A stretch of DNA of 35,328 nucleotides from Halioglobus japonicus. GTDB taxonomy: Bacteria; Pseudomonadota; Gammaproteobacteria; Pseudomonadales; Halieaceae. Made by a program: the position numbers and the translations under genes. The notes below the pieces were generated by a model. The model was not told the origin of the DNA. It was given only the letters and a program-made list of their open reading frames with translations, and did not search any database. The stretch covers positions 97,002 to 132,329 of the forward strand of contig CACSIL010000051.1 in the NCBI GenBank assembly GCA_902705825.1. Direction: 5' to 3'. How positions within the stretch are numbered: position 1 is the first letter of the stretch; each line of letters starts with the position of its first letter. Shown here one piece after another: positions 8,478-15,624 of this stretch.

Positions 8478-9352
8478 TAGCGGTTCTCTCCGGCCAAAAA
8501 TATGTCGTCCATCCGGCCCCAGCGAAAATCGCCGAGCAGTCGCTCCAAACGAGCGTATGTACGGTCCAGGTTGAGGTAATGACGAAAACGGGTTCGCATA
8601 CCCAAGCCCTCGGGCCGCGGCTGCTCCGGGTCGATCTCCCACGGGTGGAAGTAGAATATGCCCGCCTCGCCATCGATGTTATTCACACGCGACATAGCCC
8701 AGCGGGAAAAAGCATAGGGAAACAGGCGAAACCACCCACCACCACCGCAATTAATATTCCGGCCCATCAGCGGCACGGTGGTAATGGGGATCTCTAGAAG
8801 CTGGTCACCCACAGCGTCAAACGCAAATCGGGGTGCGCCGGGAATACCGTAGAGATCATGCCGGATCGGCACAATACTGGAACTATAACGATAGCCCGCC
8901 TGCGCTAATTGCTCCCACGCCCAGGATTCATTGGCACCGATGGAATAGCTGGCAGCGCGATACCCCAGCACCGGCTCTCCGCTAATATCCTGCAGCAGTT
9001 TCCGGGTGCGCTCGATATCTTCTCGAAACGCCTCAGGGGTCTGGGTATTCACTCTCACATGCTCCCAGCCGTGGCTGGCAATTTCATGGCCTTCACTGAC
9101 AATCCGTTTAACCAGATCGGGAAAGCGCTGCGCAACCCAGCCCAGAGTGAAAAAGGTGCCGCGAACATCATGTGCCGCGAACAAATCGAGAATCCGATGG
9201 GTATTATTCTCTACACGCAATGGCCACTTCTGCCATTGGGCTTTATCAACCTTGGATTCAAATGCGGAAACCTGAAAATAGTCTTCGACATCAACGGTCA
9301 TCGCATTGATTGGGCCGGCGACCTTTGCCTCTGGTGCCAAGGCATGCTTCAT
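8477..9352 (-). CDS. Polysaccharide deacetylase, PEP-CTERM locus subfamily
   Basis: A 291-aa NodB-fold carbohydrate esterase (CE4). Metal-binding motif 1 is TVDVEDYFQV with Asp21 and Asp24, and motif 2 is ASHGWEHVRV with His94 and His98. Later blocks FRLFPYAFSRWAM and FYFHPWEIDPEQP match the XrtA-locus subfamily. No signal peptide is evident, so it may act on cytoplasmic lipid-linked sugars. The start ATG at 9352 overlaps the wecB stop (ATGA). It probably removes N-acetyl groups from GlcNAc or ManNAc residues of the EPS. Confidence 0.92.
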   Translation of the reverse strand: MKHALAPEAKVAGPINAMTVDVEDYFQVSAFESKVDKAQWQKWPLRVENNTHRILDLFAAHDVRGTFFTLGWVAQRFPDLVKRIVSEGHEIASHGWEHVRVNTQTPEAFREDIERTRKLLQDISGEPVLGYRAASYSIGANESWAWEQLAQAGYRYSSSIVPIRHDLYGIPGAPRFAFDAVGDQLLEIPITTVPLMGRNINCGGGGWFRLFPYAFSRWAMSRVNNIDGEAGIFYFHPWEIDPEQPRPEGLGMRTRFRHYLNLDRTYARLERLLGDFRWGRMDDIFLAGENR

Positions 9353-10491
9353 TCGACAGTGTCCGCCCAGGCATTCAGGGTCTGTACTATCCGTTGCGCG
9401 CTCTCGCCATCCCACAAATCAGGAACGCGCCCGACCTTCCCGCCAGTTTCCATCACATCTTCGTAACACTGCAGTATCGCGTCAACATCGGTGCCTACAA
9501 CAGTATTCGTCCCCTGACTGACGGTGATGGGGCGCTCCGTGTTTTCCCGCAGCGTAATACACGGTACACCCAGTGCCGTTGTCTCTTCCTGTATTCCACC
9601 GGAATCCGTGAGAACAACACGAGCATCCTTCATCAAACCCAACATTTCCAGATAACCCTGGGGACCAATAGTCGTGATGGCGGAGTCGGCCAACAGCCCA
9701 TCCAGCTTGGCCGCCGCTATGCGCGATTCTGTGCGCGGATGCATCGGAAATATCAACGGCGTGCGCTGGCTAATTCTCGCCAGCACCTTCAACAACCGCG
9801 TGAGAACAACAGGATCATCTACGTTTGATGGACGGTGCAACGTGACCAAGCCATAATCGGATTTAGGGCTTTCCACGAAAGTACAGTTTGCCTTGGCAAG
9901 GGTTGTATTCGCAGGAACCGCTTTGGTGAGGTTGTAGCGCAGTGAATCGATCATTACATTGCCAGCGAAGTGCACCTTGTCTGACGCAATTCCCTCTAGC
10001 ATCAGATTGTCGCGTGCATCTGCCTCAGTGATGAACAGCAAATCGGAAAGTTGATCGGTAAGAATACGGTTTATTTCCTCGGGCATGGCGCGATCACCGC
10101 TGCGCAATCCGGCCTCTACATGAATTACCGGAATACCTTTCTTGACGGCGACAAGAGCGCAGGCAATCGTGGAGTTCACATCTCCCACGACGAGCACAGC
10201 AAATGGCTGCGACTCATCCAGCACCGGCTCAAACCGCTTCATGATATCTGCTGTCTGTTGAGCGTGAGTACCTGAACCGACACCGAGATCCACATCCGGC
10301 TCGGGAATATCCAACTGCTCAAAAAACGAGTGCTTCATCGCCGCATCGTAATGCTGCCCCGTGTGTAACAATCGAGCGGACAGAGACGACTCAGGCTGAG
10401 CAAATGCCCGCATAATCGGGGCAATTTTCATGAAATTTGGTCGGGCACCGACGATGCAAAGAATCTGTCGGGACCCCAATAATGCGCCCAT
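9349..10491 (-). CDS. wecB: UDP-N-acetylglucosamine 2-epimerase (non-hydrolysing)
   Basis: A 380-aa enzyme that interconverts UDP-GlcNAc and UDP-ManNAc in the cytoplasm. The N-terminal CIVGARPNFMK, the central VIHVEAGLRSGDRAMPEE, the HPRTESRI block and LTDSGGIQEE near the C-terminus are all present at the expected spacing. An AGGG Shine-Dalgarno lies about 9 bases upstream of the ATG, 11 bp after the barrel-protein stop. No wecC-type ManNAcA dehydrogenase lies beside it; a TviB-like dehydrogenase is found at 21805-23115. It supplies ManNAc (or ManNAc-derived) precursors for the EPS. Confidence 0.95.
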   Translation of the reverse strand: MGALLGSRQILCIVGARPNFMKIAPIMRAFAQPESSLSARLLHTGQHYDAAMKHSFFEQLDIPEPDVDLGVGSGTHAQQTADIMKRFEPVLDESQPFAVLVVGDVNSTIACALVAVKKGIPVIHVEAGLRSGDRAMPEEINRILTDQLSDLLFITEADARDNLMLEGIASDKVHFAGNVMIDSLRYNLTKAVPANTTLAKANCTFVESPKSDYGLVTLHRPSNVDDPVVLTRLLKVLARISQRTPLIFPMHPRTESRIAAAKLDGLLADSAITTIGPQGYLEMLGLMKDARVVLTDSGGIQEETTALGVPCITLRENTERPITVSQGTNTVVGTDVDAILQCYEDVMETGGKVGRVPDLWDGESAQRIVQTLNAWADTVE

Positions 10492-10502
10492 AGTTGTTTT
10501 CC

Positions 10503-11996
10503 CTAGAGGCGTATATTGAGAGTCGCCATGATTCTGTTTTCCTGATATTCATTGAAAGAATTGTCAGATTGTTGATCTGTATATTGATAGTTTAACGACA
10601 AGCTCATGCGGTGATTTAGCGCTCTGCCCACCGTCACACTGGCAATCCATGCCTCGCTATTGCTTGCAAAGTTTCGGTTGGACTGGCCAAACTCTGATTG
10701 TGGCTCATCCTGTCTCCAACTTACGGTAGCCGACATGCTGTATGCCCTGGAGATGAATACCTGTGGTGCAACAGTCAAGGCCACATCATCATAAGTGGAC
10801 TTCTGCCCATTATCTTCCTGTGTCTGATCGGAGTGACTACCGATAAAATTGATCTTGGCACGACGTCCGTTATAGGAGTAACCGAGGGTGAACCGTTCAT
10901 CGATAATCGGGCTCTGCGAATTCTGCGAGGAGAAGTTACGGATATTCTGGTTAAAATCATTACCCTCAGTCAGAATGTCGCGGCCAAATGTAATCGACTT
11001 TTTATAAGAGGCAGAGAATACGCTGCGTTTATGCGTGTGCTTGATACTCAACCGGGGCGTCTTACCAAAAAACCGATCGCCGACGCCAACGCCAATTTCA
11101 GTACGGGGGTTCGGTGTCCAGTTCACACCCAACTCCCAGGTCTGTCCGCCTGTATCTTCATCGTTGTACGTCTGGAAATCGTTCCATTCCCAACCGTATG
11201 TGCCGGTCACCTGCCAGCGCCGATCAATGCGGTAACCCAGATTCAGCCCCGCTGACTTGAGCTCGGTATTTTCGCGAGGAACCGCCGTGCCATCCTCTTC
11301 GATAAACAGGTCGTTATCATTGTAGGACACCTTTCGGTAGTTCCCGAACAAATCCCAGGAAACTCGTGTCGCGGTGCCACCGGCCAAATTTGTGGACCAG
11401 GAATCACTACTGCTATTACTGAGGTCATCGGCAGTATTGATGACTTCATTGTAGTTATAGCGCAGGGAGTATGTGGCAAAATCCTTCAGCCGCCGCGAAA
11501 GCTCGGGGCTGACGGAATATCGGTAGTACGTATTGGTATTTCCATTGGTGTCAAAGGAATTGGCACCACCGGCTGAGGGAGTGATTTCGTTCTGGTTCGC
11601 CCTGCCACTTGCAGAAATCCTCAGCCAATCTTCTATCAGGACAGCCGAGCCCTTCGCATTGATACTGGGGGCAAATTGCTTACGGTTGCCGAGTGAGCCA
11701 CCGCCGCAATCATTATCCTTGAGCTGACTGTCTGTGAGCGTATTAAATTGCACGGACCCACTTACAGTAAAATCTGCATTCCTTCCCTTGCCCTTGATTG
11801 ATCCGGATGGCGTTACGGTGCCTACCCAGGCATCCTTTTTATTCTCATTGTCCAGACACACGTTGTCGGTATAGGTGACACCGGGGGCGACTGACGCAGA
11901 GGTCGAAATTTCTGCAGCCAAGCCGCTGACAGGCAGGGAACAGCCAACAACAAATGGCAGCGATCTAACCAGGAAATGAGCGGTAGTGGGTCTCAT
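10503..11996 (-). CDS. Outer-membrane beta-barrel protein, PEP-CTERM system-associated
   Basis: A 497-aa protein with a signal peptide at residues 1-28 (hydrophobic LVRSLPFVVGCSLPVSGLAA). The rest alternates polar and aromatic residues in short beta strands separated by Asn/Asp-rich turns, as in a TIGR03016-type barrel. The C-terminus NRIMATLNIRL resembles a final barrel strand, though it ends in Leu rather than Phe. It sits two bases after the tyrosine-kinase stop and just before wecB. It is probably the EPS outer-membrane porin (analogous to AlgE or BcsC barrels), but function in this family is inferred mostly from context. Confidence 0.87.
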   Translation of the reverse strand: MRPTTAHFLVRSLPFVVGCSLPVSGLAAEISTSASVAPGVTYTDNVCLDNENKKDAWVGTVTPSGSIKGKGRNADFTVSGSVQFNTLTDSQLKDNDCGGGSLGNRKQFAPSINAKGSAVLIEDWLRISASGRANQNEITPSAGGANSFDTNGNTNTYYRYSVSPELSRRLKDFATYSLRYNYNEVINTADDLSNSSSDSWSTNLAGGTATRVSWDLFGNYRKVSYNDNDLFIEEDGTAVPRENTELKSAGLNLGYRIDRRWQVTGTYGWEWNDFQTYNDEDTGGQTWELGVNWTPNPRTEIGVGVGDRFFGKTPRLSIKHTHKRSVFSASYKKSITFGRDILTEGNDFNQNIRNFSSQNSQSPIIDERFTLGYSYNGRRAKINFIGSHSDQTQEDNGQKSTYDDVALTVAPQVFISRAYSMSATVSWRQDEPQSEFGQSNRNFASNSEAWIASVTVGRALNHRMSLSLNYQYTDQQSDNSFNEYQENRIMATLNIRL

Positions 11997-11998
11997 CC

Positions 11999-13039
11999 CT
12001 ATTGCCCCGCCCCTGGAGCCGACTCGCCATCCCGATGACCATAACCGTAGGGGCCACCACGATACTCGTAGGTATAGTAGGAATAAGGGTTGGTTCGCTT
12101 GCGGGCCCGATTGAGAATCATACCCACCATCTTCTCCTCACCGATATGTTCTATGGCTTGAGTAACAGCATACTGCGGCGTCGAATCTGAACTAACAACA
12201 AAAACGATCTGTCCCATAAAGCTCGCCAGTACGGCAGCTTCAGTGGTTAACAATAAGGGCGGAGAATCAAAAACAATGACGCGATTCGGATCTTCGTCTG
12301 ACAATGCCAACATCAACTTGTGCATTCTGGCACTGGCCAGCAGTTCATTGGCATGGGTGTGCAGGCCACCGGCAGGCAGAATACGCAATTTTTCAACATT
12401 GGTCGGTAAAATGAAGTCCTCTACCTTGGCATTCTCATCTTCCAGTACATCTATCAAGCCAGGGCTTGTCGATGGCACACCCAGCTGTCGCCCGGCTTCT
12501 GCCTTGGCAGTATCAGCATCGACAAACAGCACATGTTTTTCTCGCTCCATGGCAATACTCAAGGCCAGGCAGATAGAGCTGAAAGTCTTGCCATCCCCTT
12601 CGAGAGCACTGGTGACCATAATCAAATTGCCGTGCGGAATAGGCGGAGTTACCGAGTCCCCGGCGATATTGGTCAGTAATGGACGTTTAATGGTTCTGTA
12701 CTCTTCCGCTATCGCACTACGCGGAACAGCAGGCGTTAACATGCCCAGTTCCCGCAACTCCATAAACGGAATCTTCACCATATTCTCAACGTCTGGATCG
12801 TATGAGATTGCAGACTCTTCCGCTTCACCCGTTACAGCGTCTTGCTTGCGAGCCGCGACTTCGGGCGATGCACCAGAACCTGGAATGCTCGGCGTAACAG
12901 GGTTGCTGGCGGCTTTTTGCACCGTGTTCGTCGGGTCAGATGCCGATACCTCGACATCAGAGCCAGTTTTACTGTCTTTTTCGGGCTCGGATGCTTTGCC
13001 CTTACCAAGCGCACTGACCGCCTTTTCAATAATACTCAT
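11999..13039 (-). CDS. XrtA-associated BY-type tyrosine autokinase
   Basis: A 346-aa cytoplasmic P-loop kinase that partners the separate Wzz-like protein encoded just upstream. Residues 1-80 are a variable Ser/Ala/Glu-rich region. The Walker A is SALEGDGKTFSS with Lys151, the Walker A' region is VLFVDADTAKAEAG (about 170-182), and Walker B is VIVFDSPPLLL. The C-terminus is a tyrosine cluster, NPYSYYTYEYRGGPYGYG, with seven Tyr. Cyclic phosphorylation of such clusters controls polymer length in Wzc/CapB systems. The A' motif ends TAKAE where most relatives have a basic-Pro ending such as RRP or ARPS. The start MSIIEKAVSALG is the usual one for the family. Confidence 0.92.
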   Translation of the reverse strand: MSIIEKAVSALGKGKASEPEKDSKTGSDVEVSASDPTNTVQKAASNPVTPSIPGSGASPEVAARKQDAVTGEAEESAISYDPDVENMVKIPFMELRELGMLTPAVPRSAIAEEYRTIKRPLLTNIAGDSVTPPIPHGNLIMVTSALEGDGKTFSSICLALSIAMEREKHVLFVDADTAKAEAGRQLGVPSTSPGLIDVLEDENAKVEDFILPTNVEKLRILPAGGLHTHANELLASARMHKLMLALSDEDPNRVIVFDSPPLLLTTEAAVLASFMGQIVFVVSSDSTPQYAVTQAIEHIGEEKMVGMILNRARKRTNPYSYYTYEYRGGPYGYGHRDGESAPGAGQ

Positions 13040-13096
13040 GACTGATCCCGCTTGTTAACATTCCGATTGTCGTTTTTTTTCTGCATGGGATATCAC

Positions 13097-14719
13097 TCAG
13101 CTCGTAAGCAAGTCGCTCTGTCCCACAGCCATACCTATGAAGACCAGTAACAGGCATATACTGAGAGAGGTAAAAGCCATAATCCCATAGCGTTCTTTAC
13201 GTCGCTGATCGCTGTGAACGTTGATGGTGACCGCTCCAAGAACTGGCAACCCTGTGATCATCATCAGCGTACGCACATCGAAGATGACAGGGTAGATGAG
13301 AGAAACCAGCAGGCTCACACCGATACCTGCAGCAATTGCCACACCCAATACCACCGCGTTCAGCATCAGTTTATCAGGCTCGCTGGGCTTTAACGGTACA
13401 TAGGGAGGGTCAATCACACGAAAGGTTACATCGCTGGCTTTCTCTTCGACATCCTGCCCCAGTCGCGCCAACTCACGCTTTTGCATCAACTCGGAGTGCT
13501 GTATGTTCAGAATATCTCGGTTGCGAATGTACTGCTTAAGCTGCCCCTCGATCTTTGGAATGGTCGTCACTTTTTCTTCCAGATCAGAAACACGGGCCTG
13601 ATAGGCTGAAACCCGGGCCTTGAGCGCTGCAATCTTACCATTGGTTTCAGCCAACTCCTCGCGCATCGCAAGGTATACCGGACTGCTGGTAAGGCCTTCA
13701 GGGGGAACGAGGCTGCCGGAGCTACCCATTTCACCCATCCTGGCCATTTGCAGTGCACGGTTAGCAGCGGCCAGCTTGGCATCCTCAGCGTTCTTTTCTT
13801 CCACCAACTGATCCAGCAGCGCCGTCATCTGGCGCACCTCTGGATGACGAGGCGTGTATTTCATTGTCAAATCATTCAAATACGACTGAACCGATATAAT
13901 CTGGTTATCCAGCGGGGTTACCGGCTCTGTAATCGCTGAATTTTTGGAGATCAGAGGCGCCTCACTGATAAACAGTGGGTCATACAACGGATCTTCACCA
14001 TCAAGTTGACGCTGTAGTTCAATCTTCCTGTTTTCTTCTTCCTTCAACAACAATTTCGCCTGGTTAAGCTTCGACTTCTCTCTATTGAGATTCGCGTAAA
14101 AGCCTCCCTGCGTACCGAGTATGTCGACATTTTTCTGCTTGAAATCGGCGGCGAGGTTTTCTGCAGCGATCAAGCGCTGCTCATAAGCTTTGATCTGATT
14201 ATCAAGGAACCCTAACGAGCCTGAAGCATCTTCGCGTTTTCCGCTCAATGAGCTTTCGATAAATACGGTGATCAGGGCCTGCGCTATGCGCTTGGCAGTA
14301 TCCCGATCCGGGTCCGTCACTCGCACAGAGTAAAGCGAGGTATCCAACTGACCACCTGTAAAGGATATCGAGTCCATCAGGTCTGTCAGCAGCTTGTCCT
14401 TCTCTGCGGCGGTTGTAACCTGCAAGTCGAGGTCAGTCATGCGCATCAGTTTTTCAATATTGGGACGGCTCAACAATGTACGACTGAGCAGGCCTATACG
14501 ATCTCCCGAATCATTCTGAATGGTTAAGCCTTCCAACAACGGCCCCAACAGACTATTCGTATCAACGTATATTCTGGCTCGCGCCACATAGGCCTCGGGC
14601 ATTTGCCACACCCAGATCCAGCCGCCGATGGCAACCACCCAGGCGACGACCAGCGCCAGCCAGCGGTGGCGCCAAACACCCCAGATATATGAAAATACTT
14701 GTGCAAGAATTTCCTGCAT
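13097..14719 (-). CDS. XrtA system polysaccharide chain-length determinant (Wzz/PCP-2-like)
   Basis: A 540-aa inner-membrane protein. A first membrane segment lies at about residues 19-37 ([20 protein letters not shown]), followed by the Wzz-type [18 protein letters not shown] motif. A long coiled-coil periplasmic domain spans about 150-440. The C-terminal part has helices at about 455-478 and 515-533. The Pro-rich [18 protein letters not shown] segment before the second helix is diagnostic of polysaccharide co-polymerases. A Shine-Dalgarno AAGGGG is 9 bases upstream. The kinase is encoded separately downstream, the split layout seen in XrtA loci. It sets EPS chain length and bridges polymerase and export. 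Confidence 0.93.
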   Translation of the reverse strand: MQEILAQVFSYIWGVWRHRWLALVVAWVVAIGGWIWVWQMPEAYVARARIYVDTNSLLGPLLEGLTIQNDSGDRIGLLSRTLLSRPNIEKLMRMTDLDLQVTTAAEKDKLLTDLMDSISFTGGQLDTSLYSVRVTDPDRDTAKRIAQALITVFIESSLSGKREDASGSLGFLDNQIKAYEQRLIAAENLAADFKQKNVDILGTQGGFYANLNREKSKLNQAKLLLKEEENRKIELQRQLDGEDPLYDPLFISEAPLISKNSAITEPVTPLDNQIISVQSYLNDLTMKYTPRHPEVRQMTALLDQLVEEKNAEDAKLAAANRALQMARMGEMGSSGSLVPPEGLTSSPVYLAMREELAETNGKIAALKARVSAYQARVSDLEEKVTTIPKIEGQLKQYIRNRDILNIQHSELMQKRELARLGQDVEEKASDVTFRVIDPPYVPLKPSEPDKLMLNAVVLGVAIAAGIGVSLLVSLIYPVIFDVRTLMMITGLPVLGAVTINVHSDQRRKERYGIMAFTSLSICLLLVFIGMAVGQSDLLTS

Positions 14720-14752
14720 CCGCTTTTTCCCCTTAACCCGCCGTAATTACTG

Positions 14753-15409
14753 TTAGAACCAGGATTCCGCAACAATCAAAATATCGCCAGGCATCATGGA
14801 TACGTTAGCAGTAATATCGCCATCCTTGAGCAGGTCATCGAGGCGCAGGTTATACGTTACCTGTTGTCCATCGACCACGCGAACCAGCACCGAATTATTG
14901 CCGTCTGCGTATTCTGTTAAGCCATTGACGGTAATCATGAGATCCAGCAACGTCATGTATTTGACGTAAGGCACTCGAGTAGGATTACTGGCCTCACCCA
15001 CGACTCTGATTGTCTGATCTGGGATACCGACAAAGCCACCGACGATGACACTCACTACCGGTTGGCGCACATACTCCGAGTAGGCGATTTCAATATCGCG
15101 GGCCAGTTGCGTCGACGTCTTACCAGCGGCCTGCAGATCTTCCACCAAATTCGTCGTCAGTTTTCCGTCGGGGCGAATCGTTCCCTGAGAACTCAGTTCC
15201 TCGTTACCCCATACAAAGATGGTCACCGAATCACCCGGCGCCAAAACATAGTCATAATCAACTTCTATGTTCCGCTCCGATTCCGGCACCGCGGGATGCT
15301 GTGGAGTTGTACACGCTGCGCAGAGCATGAAAAAGAGTATTGCAATGCCAGAGGCAACTCTTTGCAACGGTGAGAAAGCACTCAAGTGTGCGCCATTATT
15401 GTCAGTCAT
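14753..15409 (-). CDS. Polysaccharide export outer-membrane lipoprotein (Wza/EpsD-like)
   Basis: A 218-aa lipoprotein. The signal segment runs to a lipobox ending LCAAC, with Cys33 the likely lipidated residue. The Poly_export domain begins at VDYDYVLAPGDSVTIFVWGN (about 50-130) and includes GTIRPDGKLTTNLVEDLQAAG. A SLBB-like segment follows (IRVVGEASNPTRVPY onwards). It is shorter than Wza (about 380 aa), as usual for XrtA-type exporters that work with a separate barrel protein. AAGGAG lies 7 bases before the ATG. It is the first gene after a 215-bp regulatory gap and probably heads the transcript running to the left edge of the window. Confidence 0.93.
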   Translation of the reverse strand: MTDNNGAHLSAFSPLQRVASGIAILFFMLCAACTTPQHPAVPESERNIEVDYDYVLAPGDSVTIFVWGNEELSSQGTIRPDGKLTTNLVEDLQAAGKTSTQLARDIEIAYSEYVRQPVVSVIVGGFVGIPDQTIRVVGEASNPTRVPYVKYMTLLDLMITVNGLTEYADGNNSVLVRVVDGQQVTYNLRLDDLLKDGDITANVSMMPGDILIVAESWF

Positions 15410-15497
15410 CTATATCTCCTTGGGCATACGACCACCCGCCTTAGTTGTTAGACTTTATCACGCGCCCAGCAGGGTATTTCACTTGCCGGACTAACAT

Positions 15498-15513
15498 TGT
15501 GAACAACGTCACA
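15498..15513. promoter_or_regulatory. Perfect CRP/Vfr-type site upstream of the EPS export operon
   Basis: TGTGA-ACAACG-TCACA matches all ten conserved positions of the CRP half-sites. It lies 89 bp upstream of the export lipoprotein start (15409), in the 215-bp intergenic region. A weak minus-strand promoter could overlap it: TTCACA at 15503-15498, a 16-bp spacer, and TGAAAT at 15481-15476. If that promoter is real, the site would occlude its -35. Confidence 0.6.
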
Positions 15514-15582
15514 CAGATAATTTGATTCTCGCTGGCACAGCTTTAACGCAAGCACCCGCAGTGAGTATTTCAGCATTTCCGG

Positions 15583-15598
15583 TGTGAACTGTATAACA
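15583..15598. promoter_or_regulatory. Second CRP/Vfr-like site (9 of 10 conserved bases)
   Basis: TGTGA-ACTGTA-TAACA has one mismatch to the TGTGA-N6-TCACA consensus. Its centre is 85 bp from the centre of the perfect site at 15498-15513, close to eight helical turns, so two bound dimers would face the same side of the DNA. It lies only 27 bp past the stop of the ATPase gene. Confidence 0.4.
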
Positions 15599-15624
15599 TT
15601 CCGCTGAATATTGAGTGCGAATTT

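Noticed and set aside
13071..13079. Run of T in the gap between kinase and chain-length genes as a terminator
   Set aside because: No hairpin precedes it on either strand and the two genes clearly belong to one operon.
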